Notes under the pieces: model-generated | The model's input: the letters and a program-made list of their open reading frames with translations, nothing else | Database searches by the model: none | Told to the model about the DNA's origin: nothing | Part shown: one piece after another, positions 8,151 to 15,462 of the stretch | Numbering within the stretch: the stretch's first letter is position 1 | How the letters are laid out: each line of letters starts with the position of its first letter | DNA from: CAZQYC01 sp043746555 | GTDB taxonomy: Bacteria; Pseudomonadota; Gammaproteobacteria; Steroidobacterales; Steroidobacteraceae | Reading direction: 5' to 3' | DNA: 28,284 nt | Assembly (NCBI GenBank): GCA_043746555.1 | Contig: JAYTQU010000378.1 | Coordinates: forward strand, 1-28,284 | Translations under genes and position numbers: made by a program

Positions 8151-8529
8151 GGTGTTCTCCTAAATGATGTGATGTACCTCAACTTCCAATCACCCTTCAT
8201 CCAATCGGTGAGATGGCCCCCGTGTCTTCCGAAGTCGACTACTTCAAGAAGGCACGTAGGCAACTCTACAGAACTAGTATTTCAGAGTGATATCGTCCCG
8301 AGGTACCTGTGGTGTTGTGAGGGTATGCAAGCAAACTTGTCGCTCAGTTGCTGCTATTAACTTCATCTCCAGAAAATGCACATAGTCGAACGACGCAACG
8401 AAGCGACACACGCTGTCGGTACCTCGTCAATGTATTGCGCAAGAACGCGTGTTTGTGTTGCGAGGGTGCGCATACAAACGCGTCGCTTAACCAACTCGCG
8501 TAGTTGGAAGCTGGTTTATATTTAATTCC
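8151..8529. other. Upstream region of the peptide operon, no confident gene
   Basis: About 380 bases separate the peptide gene from the next plus-strand frame. The region should hold the promoter of the minus-strand operon, but I could not pick a convincing -35/-10 pair. A minus-strand frame of 30 codons starts near 8371 (MKLIAATERQVCLHTL...). Its only Shine-Dalgarno-like bases touch the start codon, so I do not call it. The imperfect direct repeat at 8312-8344 and 8455-8487 is listed separately. Confidence 0.4.
8312..8487. repeat. Imperfect 33-base direct repeat upstream of the peptide operon
   Basis: The 33 bases at 8312-8344 and 8455-8487 match at 26 positions. Both begin GTGTTG and end GTCGCT, and the copies are 143 bases apart. 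They lie in the leader region of the peptide operon. Read on the minus strand, differences between the copies are partly conservative in one frame (R-R/Q-V-C-M/L-R/H-T-L), but neither copy is part of a convincing gene. They may be a duplicated regulatory site or the remains of a duplicated gene. Confidence 0.55.
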
Positions 8530-8736
8530 ATGGAGACAATCCAAGGGAAATCGTTTTCGTTAAATAGCTTCGGCCGCGTTGCGCTCATCGCTGGCTCGTT
8601 GTTGTTTGCGATTTATTCGGCGCTGTTTGCCGTTCTTTTGTCGCTACATGCGGACACCATCGATTTCGTTCAGGCAGTGCTCAACCCCAATAGGCGGGCA
8701 TTGGCGCTGATGGCTTTAGACATCGTGATCGAGTGA
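8530..8736 (+). CDS. Small hypothetical protein with one membrane segment
   Basis: This 68-residue frame has a hydrophobic stretch at about residues 18-40 (ALIAGSLLFAIYSALFAVLL), followed by a polar tail ending in DIVIE. One membrane span is predicted by eye. No good ribosome binding site precedes ATG 8530 and I recognise no family. It is the first plus-strand frame after the peptide operon and is divergent from it, 117 bases before the secreted protein. It may be a small membrane protein or a spurious frame. Confidence 0.35.
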   Translation: METIQGKSFSLNSFGRVALIAGSLLFAIYSALFAVLLSLHADTIDFVQAVLNPNRRALALMALDIVIE

Positions 8737-8852
8737 CGGCTTGTGGCCGAACTTTCCCGCGCTCGACTGGACGATTAAGTGACAAGCGAGCGAGTCCAAG
8801 TCATCATTCCGGGCGAACGCTAACAACGGCATATCTTGGAAGGGAGGAGAAT

Positions 8853-9389
8853 TTGGCCCGGTCTCATCTTGATGCAAGCATTTTAATTGTCGCGCTCACG
8901 TGGTTCTGCTGCTGCGTCTCCCCTTCCTTGGCGCAACAATCATCGGGCATCTCGATCGCCGCTAGTGCGCAATCACGCGATGGCAAAACCGTTTATTACT
9001 ACACTGTGACCAACAACAGCGCCCAACGGATTGTGGCCTTCTCCGTGGGAAGCGACTATCTCCACGGCATTTCCGAGTTGACTGATGCTCCGAACGGCTG
9101 GTCAGCGAGCTCAGGAATTGCGGCGGGAACTGTCCTGTCTCCATCGAAGTGGAACGCATCCGTGATTTCAACAGAAGACAGCGCCGCCGTGGAGATCGAA
9201 TGGCGCAATGACGGAACGGCAGACCTTTTGCCAGGAACAACGCTCGGCGGATTTGCTCTGACGGTCGCGCGTCCAAGCGCCCCATACTTGAATTCGCATT
9301 GGACAGTGATATTTGGCAATTCCACCGTCGCATTTGGGACATTGACACACAGCGACAGTCTGCCGCGTCCGCGCAAGGCGCGTCAGTAA
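8853..9389 (+). CDS. Secreted or periplasmic hypothetical protein
   Basis: From TTG 8853, preceded by a strong GGAGGAG, this encodes about 178 residues. A signal peptide (hydrophobic ILIVALTWFCCCV, cleavage likely after PSLA, before QQSSG) is followed by an all-beta-looking domain (YYYTVTNNSAQRIVAFSVGSD and LLPGTTLGGFALTVARP) suggestive of an immunoglobulin-like sandwich. The longer frame from 8733 is Arg/Ser-rich and has no ribosome binding site, so I reject that start. I do not recognise the family. Its stop overlaps the start of the next frame (TAATG), so the two were probably translated together before the second gene decayed. Confidence 0.7.
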   Translation: MARSHLDASILIVALTWFCCCVSPSLAQQSSGISIAASAQSRDGKTVYYYTVTNNSAQRIVAFSVGSDYLHGISELTDAPNGWSASSGIAAGTVLSPSKWNASVISTEDSAAVEIEWRNDGTADLLPGTTLGGFALTVARPSAPYLNSHWTVIFGNSTVAFGTLTHSDSLPRPRKARQ

Positions 9390-10110
9390 TGTATCGATAT
9401 CTCCCCCGAGCTGTAGCTATCGTTGATGAATTGACATCCGGCGCAAATCCAACGGTAGATGTCGATTTGCGGCGTGTTACTTGCCGGCGCTTATCTCATC
9501 TGAAGACGACCAAGCGCGATGAATGGGCGCTGCTCGAACCCCACCTTTTCTCGTTCACGGAGCAACCGCGAATGGATCCGACCAAACAAAAGCTAAAAGA
9601 ATGGCTTGTTTGTAAAACAATGTTCGCGGCTCGCGATCTCGTACCAGGCTTAGCAGTACGCGATTTCGTCTTCGAGAAAATCAAGGCGGAGTTTGCGAAT
9701 TGGTCGGAGAGTTTTATTTGTCGGGCCGATCTCAATAAGTATCGCACTCGCTATGTGCATTCGCTGCTCGAATCGGAGATAAAGAGAACTCACCTCGCTT
9801 GAACAGGAAGTGTTGTCGAGCATGCGCGATCACGAGTTGCTGGCAAGGAACGTGGATTCCGAGTTCGAGCAACAATGGAACTTTGCGGAGCGGCTCGCCG
9901 ATCGCATCGCCACGTTTGGCGGTAGCTGCTCGTTGTTGATTTGCTTTCGCGGATTCATGTTCCTGTGAATTGCGATGAACTCGTTGGTACTTTTGTGGCG
10001 ATCCGTCGATCCTTTCTCGTATATTCTTTTAAATCCGATGCTCTCGTGGCTTGCGGCGATCCAAGAAGTGCAGTTGGAGTTGTTGTCGGAAATCGACCGA
10101 CATCTTTAGC
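9389..10110 (+). pseudogene. DUF1003 membrane protein gene, frameshifted and interrupted
   Basis: The first frame (9389-9802) encodes an N-terminal region ending ICRADLNKYRTRYVHSLLES. A one-base shift in the AAA run near 9781-9783 then leads into frame 0: RELTSLEQEV, MRDHELLARN, FAERLADRIATFGGS. A TGA at 9966-9968 interrupts FLwIAMNSLVLLW, where DUF1003 proteins have Trp. The same frame continues with DPFSYILLNPMLSWLAAIQ, the DUF1003 hallmark, then jumps to a short tail and stops at 10110. The usual stretch after AAIQ (roughly APIIMMSQNRQ) is missing, which suggests an internal deletion. Three separate lesions argue for real decay, although a sequencing error could explain the homopolymer shift. 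Confidence 0.75.
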
Positions 10111-10118
10111 CGGCTTCG

Positions 10119-10619
10119 TTAAGAAGTCGAGTTCGACTTCGAATTTCGGAACGCACTAATAAATACAATAACCGCGCCTGCCGTGATACCCATGTCGGCG
10201 ACATTGAGTATTCCAGTGCGCAGCGGCCCGATCCCGAAGTTGAGGAAATCGACCACGTAGCCGCCGTACGCGATACGGTCGTACAAGTTGCTCGCGCCAC
10301 CCGCAAAAATCAGCGCCAATGCAATCAGTGTTGGCCGATCCATATTCTTGGCCAGGAGCGCGTAGCCCAACATGGCAAAGAGCACCACGCCAACACCAAT
10401 TGACCAAATGCCATTCCGCCACGGCTCCGGCAACGAATCGCCCAACCCTAGAAACGCGCCGTAGTTGTGCGCCAATTGCAGTCGCACCGTATCGCCGAAA
10501 TAGGAATACAACTCGCCATGTTTTAGATGCGACTTGGCAATCGACTTGGTAAATTGATCGCAACCCGCATAAACCAAACCGATGGTAACAAACAGCGGAA
10601 TTCGGAGTGTTTTGTTCAT
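10119..10619 (-). CDS. lspA: Lipoprotein signal peptidase II
   Basis: This 166-residue inner-membrane protein has four hydrophobic segments. LspA motifs appear in order: DQFTK near residue 21, NYGAFLGLGD, GGASNLYDRIAYGGYVVDFLNF with the first catalytic Asp, and NVADMGI with the second. It removes signal peptides from lipidated prolipoproteins. Its usual operon partner ileS is absent, so this is a stand-alone or second copy. It faces the LuxR/VOC gene head-to-head with 65 bases between starts, and the ribosome binding site is weak. Confidence 0.93.
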   Translation of the reverse strand: MNKTLRIPLFVTIGLVYAGCDQFTKSIAKSHLKHGELYSYFGDTVRLQLAHNYGAFLGLGDSLPEPWRNGIWSIGVGVVLFAMLGYALLAKNMDRPTLIALALIFAGGASNLYDRIAYGGYVVDFLNFGIGPLRTGILNVADMGITAGAVIVFISAFRNSKSNSTS

Positions 10620-10684
10620 GGGAATAGACTAGCACGCGTAGGGGGAGGGAAAATCGCGCGCATCGAGAATATGATGCTCGCGCT

Positions 10685-11308
10685 ATGCAGCGTTCACGCG
10701 GTCGACCTCGCCATGACGATGTACTTACGCCGACCGAATGGCGTGTCGTGCAAGCCGTGCGTCATGGACTCAGCAATGCCAAGATCGCGAAGCTACGTGG
10801 GATCAGTCTGGATGCGGTCAAGTTTCATGTGGAGAACGCGATCGGTAAATTGCAACTTGACAATCGCGATGCGCTCCGTCGCTGGCGGGGAATTCCCAAA
10901 CACAGCGCACTCACTCAACAGGCCAACGACATGAACGCAACACTAACGCTCGGGCCAATCGGCCAAATCTCGCGGACTGCGAAAGACATCAAACGCGCCG
11001 AGGAATGGTATGGAAAAGTATTGGCACTGCCGCATCTTTTTATCTTCGACAAACTCGTTTTCTTCGATTGCGGCGGGACGCGATTGTATCTTCAAGAGCA
11101 AGCTGACGCAGTCGCTGAGTCGGTGTTGTATTTTCGAGTCGCCGACATTCAAAACGCTTATAGTGAATTACAAGCTCGCGGTATCGAATTCGTCGGTGCG
11201 CCGCACATGATTCACAAACATGCCGACGGCATGGAAGAATGGATGGCGTTCTTCAATGATCCGGAAGGTCGCCCGCTAGCGTTGATGTCGCAAGCGATTG
11301 CAAATTAG
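10685..11308 (+). CDS. LuxR-type HTH fused to a VOC (glyoxalase-like) domain
   Basis: This 207-residue protein has two parts. Residues about 14-70 form a LuxR/GerE helix-turn-helix (LTPTEWRVVQAVRHGLSNAKIAKLRGISLDAVKFHV). Residues about 85-205 form a VOC fold (IGQISRTAKDIKRAEEWYGKVL, FFDCGGTRLYL, EWMAFFNDPEGRPLALMSQ). A DNA-binding domain joined to a small-molecule-binding VOC domain suggests a one-component regulator, although the ligand is unknown. A TATGAT lies 9 bases before the ATG and no Shine-Dalgarno sequence is visible, so the mRNA may be leaderless. The next gene follows 18 bases after the stop. Confidence 0.85.
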   Translation: MQRSRGRPRHDDVLTPTEWRVVQAVRHGLSNAKIAKLRGISLDAVKFHVENAIGKLQLDNRDALRRWRGIPKHSALTQQANDMNATLTLGPIGQISRTAKDIKRAEEWYGKVLALPHLFIFDKLVFFDCGGTRLYLQEQADAVAESVLYFRVADIQNAYSELQARGIEFVGAPHMIHKHADGMEEWMAFFNDPEGRPLALMSQAIAN

Positions 11309-11326
11309 TACGGCTGCAAGAAAGCT

Positions 11327-12043
11327 ATGGAAATTATTATCGATTCTCAGTTAGTGCGAGATATCGTTTCGCAAGAAACCGACGAAGCGAGCGCCGAGAT
11401 CGAGATGCTCGGAGTCATCGCCGCTTATCGACGTTCGCTCGAACGACTCGATCAACGACTCAGTAGCGCCAAAGACGCGCCTACGCTCGCGTGCAAAGCC
11501 GGTTGCTCGTGGTGTTGTTACTTCTCGGTCGATGTTCGGCCGGTCGAAGTGTTTAATATTTTGGAATTCGTCGAGCGGCAACTCACACCGAATGAACGCG
11601 ATCGAATACGAAAGGAAATCGCCACAAATAAGTTGTTGCTTGAGCAACTATCCGAACAGGAGCGTGCAACGCGAAACATCAAGTGCCCGTTCTTGGCCAG
11701 CGGTCGCTGCACGATTTACGCGGCGCGGCCGCAGACTTGCCGCAACTATCACGCGACCGATGCGACAGGTTGTCAAAGATCATATGAGCAGCCGAACAAT
11801 GTCGACATCGATCCCGAGTTTGCACCGGTTGTGTATCAAGTCGGCGGCGCGCACGTGGATGCGTTTTCTAAAGCAATGAGCGATGCCGACTACGATACCG
11901 ATGCCTATGAGTTGAGTACCGCGCTTTCGGCAGCGATGTCGAGTCCGGACATTGCGCGACAGCGTTTCGAAGCAAAACTGAAACCCTTCGTCGATGTTCA
12001 GGGCAACGACGTGCCTCTGGAATTTGTCGAGCTCGACGAATAG
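11327..12043 (+). CDS. YkgJ-family cysteine-cluster protein
   Basis: This 238-residue soluble protein has the family's conserved cysteine pattern: CKAGCSWCC near residues 48-56 and, further on, CPFLASGRCTIYAARPQTCR then GC. These residues are thought to bind zinc or an Fe-S cluster. The reaction catalysed by the family is not established. It follows the LuxR/VOC gene closely on the same strand and may be co-transcribed with it. It converges on the SRPBCC gene with only 6 bases between stops. Confidence 0.8.
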   Translation: MEIIIDSQLVRDIVSQETDEASAEIEMLGVIAAYRRSLERLDQRLSSAKDAPTLACKAGCSWCCYFSVDVRPVEVFNILEFVERQLTPNERDRIRKEIATNKLLLEQLSEQERATRNIKCPFLASGRCTIYAARPQTCRNYHATDATGCQRSYEQPNNVDIDPEFAPVVYQVGGAHVDAFSKAMSDADYDTDAYELSTALSAAMSSPDIARQRFEAKLKPFVDVQGNDVPLEFVELDE

Positions 12044-12049
12044 TGGTGA

Positions 12050-12496
12050 CTAGATAAGTGGCGACCAGGCAATCGCGTCACTCATCGCCGTCAGCATTTT
12101 GGTCCACGATGCTTCCGTTTTGGCGCGATAGTCCGCCCAATGCGGATGCAGTTCGTGCGTCAGCGTGAGTTTGCTGCCGTTTGCGGTCGCCGCGATGTCG
12201 ACGATTACTATGCTGCTATGGGCGGTTCCCTTGACGGCCCACGTGAAAGCGAGGCGATACGGACGAATGAATTCCAAATACTTGCCGCCGTGATCGACAT
12301 TGTCTAGTCCGCGACGCTGCACAAACGAGAACGATCCGCCTTCGCGCGCATCGACAGCGATTCGCACCATCTCTCCCATTCCTGGCGCAAACCACTTGCG
12401 AATTTTGTCGGTCGTGAGCCAGGCGTCGAAGACCGCTTCGGGCGGCGCGGAAAAATTATAGGTAACTTGCGCTCTCACGTCGGCCGATGCGTTCAT
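12050..12496 (-). CDS. SRPBCC / AHSA1-type protein
   Basis: This 148-residue protein has the START-like fold typical of AHSA1 domains. The signature opening is VTYNFSAPPEAVFDAWLTTDKIRKWFAP, followed by EGGSFSF, HGGKYLEFIRPYRLAFTWAV and a C-terminal helix with WTKMLTAMSDAI. Such proteins bind hydrophobic ligands or act as co-chaperone-like modules. The specific ligand cannot be told. There is no signal peptide. It overlaps nothing and starts just before the cupin region, on the opposite strand. Confidence 0.8.
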   Translation of the reverse strand: MNASADVRAQVTYNFSAPPEAVFDAWLTTDKIRKWFAPGMGEMVRIAVDAREGGSFSFVQRRGLDNVDHGGKYLEFIRPYRLAFTWAVKGTAHSSIVIVDIAATANGSKLTLTHELHPHWADYRAKTEASWTKMLTAMSDAIAWSPLI

Positions 12497-12591
12497 ACCC
12501 TGCGTCTCGCAATGAAAGAAGTGTTGAGATGATACAGCGCCGATCCGATTGCGTTACGCTTATGCGTTATTCGAATCTTACGGGAGGTTGT

Positions 12592-13068
12592 ATGCGTAGA
12601 CTACTGACAAGAACAAATCGGGCAGCATTTGTAGGCGCTTGTTTCTTTGCGCTAAGTCCTGCCATGGCGGCGGGCGTCGACTATTCGACGCTCGATCCCA
12701 AAGCAATCGCAATCAAATCGCTTGCCGACATTCAATGGAAGGGAAACGGACGCGGCGCACAACAGATTGTGCTCGCCGGCGATCCTTCCAAGCCGGGGTT
12801 GTATGTCATTTTGATTAAGTGGAATCCCGGCAGTAACAGTCGCCCGCATTTTCACCCCAACGATCGCTTCATTACGGTGTTATCCGGCACGTGGTGGGTA
12901 GGAAGCGGTCGCAAGTACGATCCCGATTCAATGAAGCCGGTACCCGCCGGCAGTCTGGTCACGCACTTCGCCAACCAAGTTCACTATGACGGCGCAAAAG
13001 ACGGCGAGGCCATTTTGCAAATCGTCGGCATGGGTCCTGCGACGGCGACGTCTGCGGAAGACAAATAG
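12592..13068 (+). CDS. Secreted cupin-domain protein
   Basis: ATG 12592 follows a strong GGGAGG four bases upstream, so I prefer it to the longer frame from 12487. The 158-residue product has a signal peptide (RRLLTRTNRAAFVGACFFAL, cleavage after SPAMA) and one cupin barrel. The metal-type motif reads RPHFHPNDRFITVLSGTWWVG, with a later His in VHYDG. It should act in the periplasm. The substrate is unknown; related proteins are annotated only as cupin-domain proteins. Exonuclease III follows 41 bases downstream. Confidence 0.8.
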   Translation: MRRLLTRTNRAAFVGACFFALSPAMAAGVDYSTLDPKAIAIKSLADIQWKGNGRGAQQIVLAGDPSKPGLYVILIKWNPGSNSRPHFHPNDRFITVLSGTWWVGSGRKYDPDSMKPVPAGSLVTHFANQVHYDGAKDGEAILQIVGMGPATATSAEDK

Positions 13069-13109
13069 TGGTGCGCGACAAATCACTCACTCCAAACCGA
13101 GAAGCTTCG

Positions 13110-13901
13110 ATGAAAATATACTCCTGGAACGTCAACGGCATTCGCGCGGTGCTGAAGAAAGGAACGTTTCAATCGTTTCTTGAAAAACATCAACCCGACA
13201 TTCTGTGCTTGCAGGAAACCAAAGCAGAACGAGGACAAGTGGAGGCGGAGTTTCCGGAGTACCAGGAATATTGGAATTCCGCGATCAAGAAAGGCTACTC
13301 GGGTACCGCGATATTTTCTAAACGGGAACCCATCGCCGTTATCAACGGCTTTCCGCACGACTTCGTCAAGCGCTACCAATTCGCCGACGAGCTCGAACGC
13401 GATAGCGCCGGCGAGGGCCGCGTGATCGCGGCCGAGTACGATAAGTATTACGTCGTCACCGTCTACACGCCAAATGCGAAAGACGATTTGAGCCGTTTGT
13501 CGCTACGTCACAAACATTGGGACCCGGCGTTTCTTGCTTACTGCAAGCAACTCGAAAAGAAGAAGCCGGTGATATTTTGCGGCGATCTCAATGTTGCCCA
13601 CACGGAACTCGACTTGGCCAATCCAAAGCCCAATCGCGGCAAAAAGGGATTTACCGACGAAGAGCGCGAAGGCTTTCAACATTTTGTCGACGAAGGATTC
13701 GTCGATTCCTTTCGCATATTTAAGGAAGGCAACGGTCATTACACTTGGTGGAGTCACTTCGCCAATGCGCGTTCGCGAAACATCGGATGGAGAATCGACT
13801 ATGTATTGGTCTCTTCCCTACTGCGCAACGCGGTGAAGGCGGCTGAAATTCACGCGGAGGTTATGGGTTCGGACCATTGTCCAGTGAGCATCACTTTGTA
13901 A
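13110..13901 (+). CDS. xth: Exodeoxyribonuclease III (ExoA/Xth family)
   Basis: This 263-residue AP endonuclease / 3'-exonuclease acts in base-excision repair. Motifs in order are KIYSWNVNGIRAV, LCLQETKAE with the metal-binding Glu, YTPNAKDD, GDLNVAHTELDLANPK with the Asp-Asn pair, WWSHFANARSRNIGWRIDYVLVS, and the catalytic GSDHCPVSI at the C-terminus. The length is normal. The frame opens at 13068, but ATG 13110 begins the conserved domain directly. The aromatic leader region begins immediately downstream. Confidence 0.93.
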   Translation: MKIYSWNVNGIRAVLKKGTFQSFLEKHQPDILCLQETKAERGQVEAEFPEYQEYWNSAIKKGYSGTAIFSKREPIAVINGFPHDFVKRYQFADELERDSAGEGRVIAAEYDKYYVVTVYTPNAKDDLSRLSLRHKHWDPAFLAYCKQLEKKKPVIFCGDLNVAHTELDLANPKPNRGKKGFTDEEREGFQHFVDEGFVDSFRIFKEGNGHYTWWSHFANARSRNIGWRIDYVLVSSLLRNAVKAAEIHAEVMGSDHCPVSITL

Positions 13902-13921
13902 AATATGTCGTAACAAAGTGC

Positions 13922-13952
13922 TTGACTCGCTAACCCTTACTCGTGGTAGATT
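13922..13952 (+). promoter_or_regulatory. Candidate promoter for the aromatic leader / DAHP synthase
   Basis: TTGACT (13922-13927) and TAGATT (13947-13952) are separated by 19 bases, which is longer than ideal. Initiation from this -10 would fall at about the leader-peptide ATG (13959) and give a leaderless transcript. A second candidate, TTGTCC then TAAAAT with 16 bases between, ends near 13906 inside the tail of the exonuclease gene. It would leave room for a 5' untranslated region. Confidence 0.4.
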
Positions 13953-13958
13953 CGCTCC

Positions 13959-14033
13959 ATGCGTTGCACATCTTATTTCTACGGCTACTTTTGGTTCTCG
14001 CGCCACACCGGCGGACGAGAGGCGAGCGCGTAG
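13959..14033 (+). CDS. Aromatic amino acid leader peptide
   Basis: A 24-codon frame from ATG 13959 to TAG 14031-14033 contains the run YFYGYFWF (three Tyr, three Phe, one Trp in eight residues, from 13974). It lies directly upstream of a strong intrinsic terminator and the DAHP synthase gene. Such residue clustering is the hallmark of ribosome-mediated attenuation, as in the phe and trp leaders. Ribosome stalling when charged aromatic tRNAs run short would favour the antiterminator. The ribosome binding site is weak (GTGGTAG). Confidence 0.85.
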   Translation: MRCTSYFYGYFWFSRHTGGREASA

Positions 14034-14095
14034 ACTGAAGAAAGATCAAACGCAAACGACTCACGAAACCGCCGGACCTCCGGCGGTTTTTTTTT
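14008..14095 (+). terminator. Attenuator: intrinsic terminator with competing antiterminator
   Basis: The terminator stem ACCGCCGG (14068-14075) pairs with CCGGCGGT (14080-14087) across an ACCT loop and is followed by nine T residues (14087-14095). Inside the leader-peptide frame, CCGGCGG at 14008-14014 is complementary to CCGCCGG at 14069-14075, so it can capture the 5' arm of the terminator. The two structures exclude each other. With the YFYGYFWF codons just upstream, this forms a complete attenuation switch for the downstream gene. Confidence 0.88.
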
Positions 14096-14182
14096 GACCT
14101 GCAGGGACGTAGGAAACACTGGAAATGCAGGCTGGCGACTGTTCCATACAGCGCCAGCATTTCCTACATCCATGTAGGTCAG
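14096..14182. repeat. Long imperfect inverted repeat between attenuator and DAHP synthase
   Basis: GACCTGCAGGGACGTAGGAAA at the left pairs, with a few mismatches, with the right end of the stretch, which contains TTTCCTACATCCATGTAGGTC. The inner arms CTGGCG and CGCCAG close a loop around TGTTCCATACAG. A further partial copy (CCTACATGGAC, then GCAGGAGC) follows at about 14202-14227. It may be a dispersed palindromic repeat inserted between the terminator and the gene, or part of the mRNA leader. Confidence 0.6.
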
Positions 14183-14276
14183 AGCAATTTTCAGTGCGGC
14201 CTACATGGACTTAGAGAATGCAGGAGCGCGGACGATTGATGAATGAATTGGCTACGTAACGATCGGGAGAACGATA

Positions 14277-15425
14277 ATGAATCCTCAGACAGGTGCGATG
14301 CAAACCAACGGCATCGCGCCGATCGACAAGACCGGACTCACGGATGACGAACGCATCGGCGCCATCCGCCCGTTACCGCCGCCGGACCATTTGATGCGCG
14401 CGGTGCCGATTCGCGGCACTGAAATCGAGTCGCTCATCGCTGCCACGCGCCGACGCATCAAGAGCATCTTAGTCGGCAAGGATCAGCGATTGTTAGTGGT
14501 GATCGGCCCGTGTTCGATTCACGATCCGGTTGCCGCGATGGAGTACGCGCACAAATTGCGCGAGCAGCGCGAACGCTACGCCGACACTCTCGAAATTGTC
14601 ATGCGCGTTTATTTTGAGAAACCGCGCACCACGATCGGATGGAAAGGATTGATCAACGATCCGGGACTCGACGAAAGTTTTCGCATCGACGATGGACTGC
14701 GCATCGCGCGACAATTGCTCGCCGACATCAATCGCATCGGCGTACCCGCTGGCGCCGAGATGCTCGATACCATTTCGCCGCAATACATCGGCGATCTGAT
14801 TAGTTGGGGCGCTATCGGCGCGCGCACTACCGAAAGCCAAGTGCATCGCGAGTTGGCGTCGGGGATTTCCGCGCCCATCGGTTTCAAGAACGGCACCGAC
14901 GGCAACATTCGCATCGCCACCGACGCGATTCAATCGGCCGCACGCGCACATCATTTTCTCGGCGTACATAAAAACGGCCAGGTGGCGATTGTCGCCACTA
15001 CCGGCAATCCGGATTGCCACGTCATCCTGCGCGGCGGCAAACAACCTAACTACGATGCGGCCAGTGTTGCGACGGCATGCAAGGAACTTGTGAACGCAAA
15101 ACTTCCACCGCGATTGATGGTCGATTGTTCGCACGCCAACAGCAGCAAGCAACACGAGAAACAACTGGACGTTGCTCGCGACATCGCGGCTCAGCTCGCC
15201 AACGGTTCGCGACAGGTGTTCGGCGTGATGGTGGAAAGTCACTTGAACGCCGGCGCGCAAAAATACACCGCCGGGAAAGACGATCCGGCGACATTGCACT
15301 ACGGCCAAAGCATCACCGATGCTTGCTTAGGTTGGGAGGAGTCGATAATGATTTTGAAAATCTTGAGCGAAGCGGTCGCCGCGCGGCGAGCTGCTGTCGA
15401 ATTTTCGGCGGCGGCCGAAGCGTGA
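14277..15425 (+). CDS. 3-deoxy-7-phosphoheptulonate (DAHP) synthase, class I
   Basis: This 382-residue enzyme condenses phosphoenolpyruvate and erythrose-4-phosphate in the first step of the shikimate pathway. Motifs match the AroF/AroG/AroH family: VVIGPCSIHDP, MRVYFEKPRTTIGWKGLINDP, GAEMLDTISPQYIGDLISWGAIGARTTESQ, GFKNGTDG, LRGG, VDCSHANSSK and GVMVESHLNAGAQ. Length and N-terminus fit. ATG 14277 has GGGAG about 8 bases upstream. The upstream attenuator with mixed Tyr/Phe/Trp codons suggests control by aromatic amino acid supply. Which of F, G or H it corresponds to in feedback specificity cannot be told, so no symbol is given. Confidence 0.93.
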   Translation: MNPQTGAMQTNGIAPIDKTGLTDDERIGAIRPLPPPDHLMRAVPIRGTEIESLIAATRRRIKSILVGKDQRLLVVIGPCSIHDPVAAMEYAHKLREQRERYADTLEIVMRVYFEKPRTTIGWKGLINDPGLDESFRIDDGLRIARQLLADINRIGVPAGAEMLDTISPQYIGDLISWGAIGARTTESQVHRELASGISAPIGFKNGTDGNIRIATDAIQSAARAHHFLGVHKNGQVAIVATTGNPDCHVILRGGKQPNYDAASVATACKELVNAKLPPRLMVDCSHANSSKQHEKQLDVARDIAAQLANGSRQVFGVMVESHLNAGAQKYTAGKDDPATLHYGQSITDACLGWEESIMILKILSEAVAARRAAVEFSAAAEA

Positions 15426-15462
15426 GCAACAGCCTATGCGCACTGCGCTGTGCAAGACTTGC

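Noticed and set aside
8341..8371. Minus-strand 30-codon frame MKLIAATERQVCLHTL... as a second peptide precursor
   Set aside because: The only Shine-Dalgarno-like bases touch the ATG with no spacing, and part of the frame is the imperfect direct repeat. There is no further support.
8440..8515. Integron attC-like site, because of symmetric GTCGCTTAACC and CCAACT/AGTTGG arms
   Set aside because: The core-site consensus at both ends and an integrase are not present, and the neighbouring repeat does not have the same arms.
14493..15308. Long minus-strand frame of 271 codons opposite DAHP synthase
   Set aside because: It is a shadow of a strongly conserved gene and has no family features of its own.
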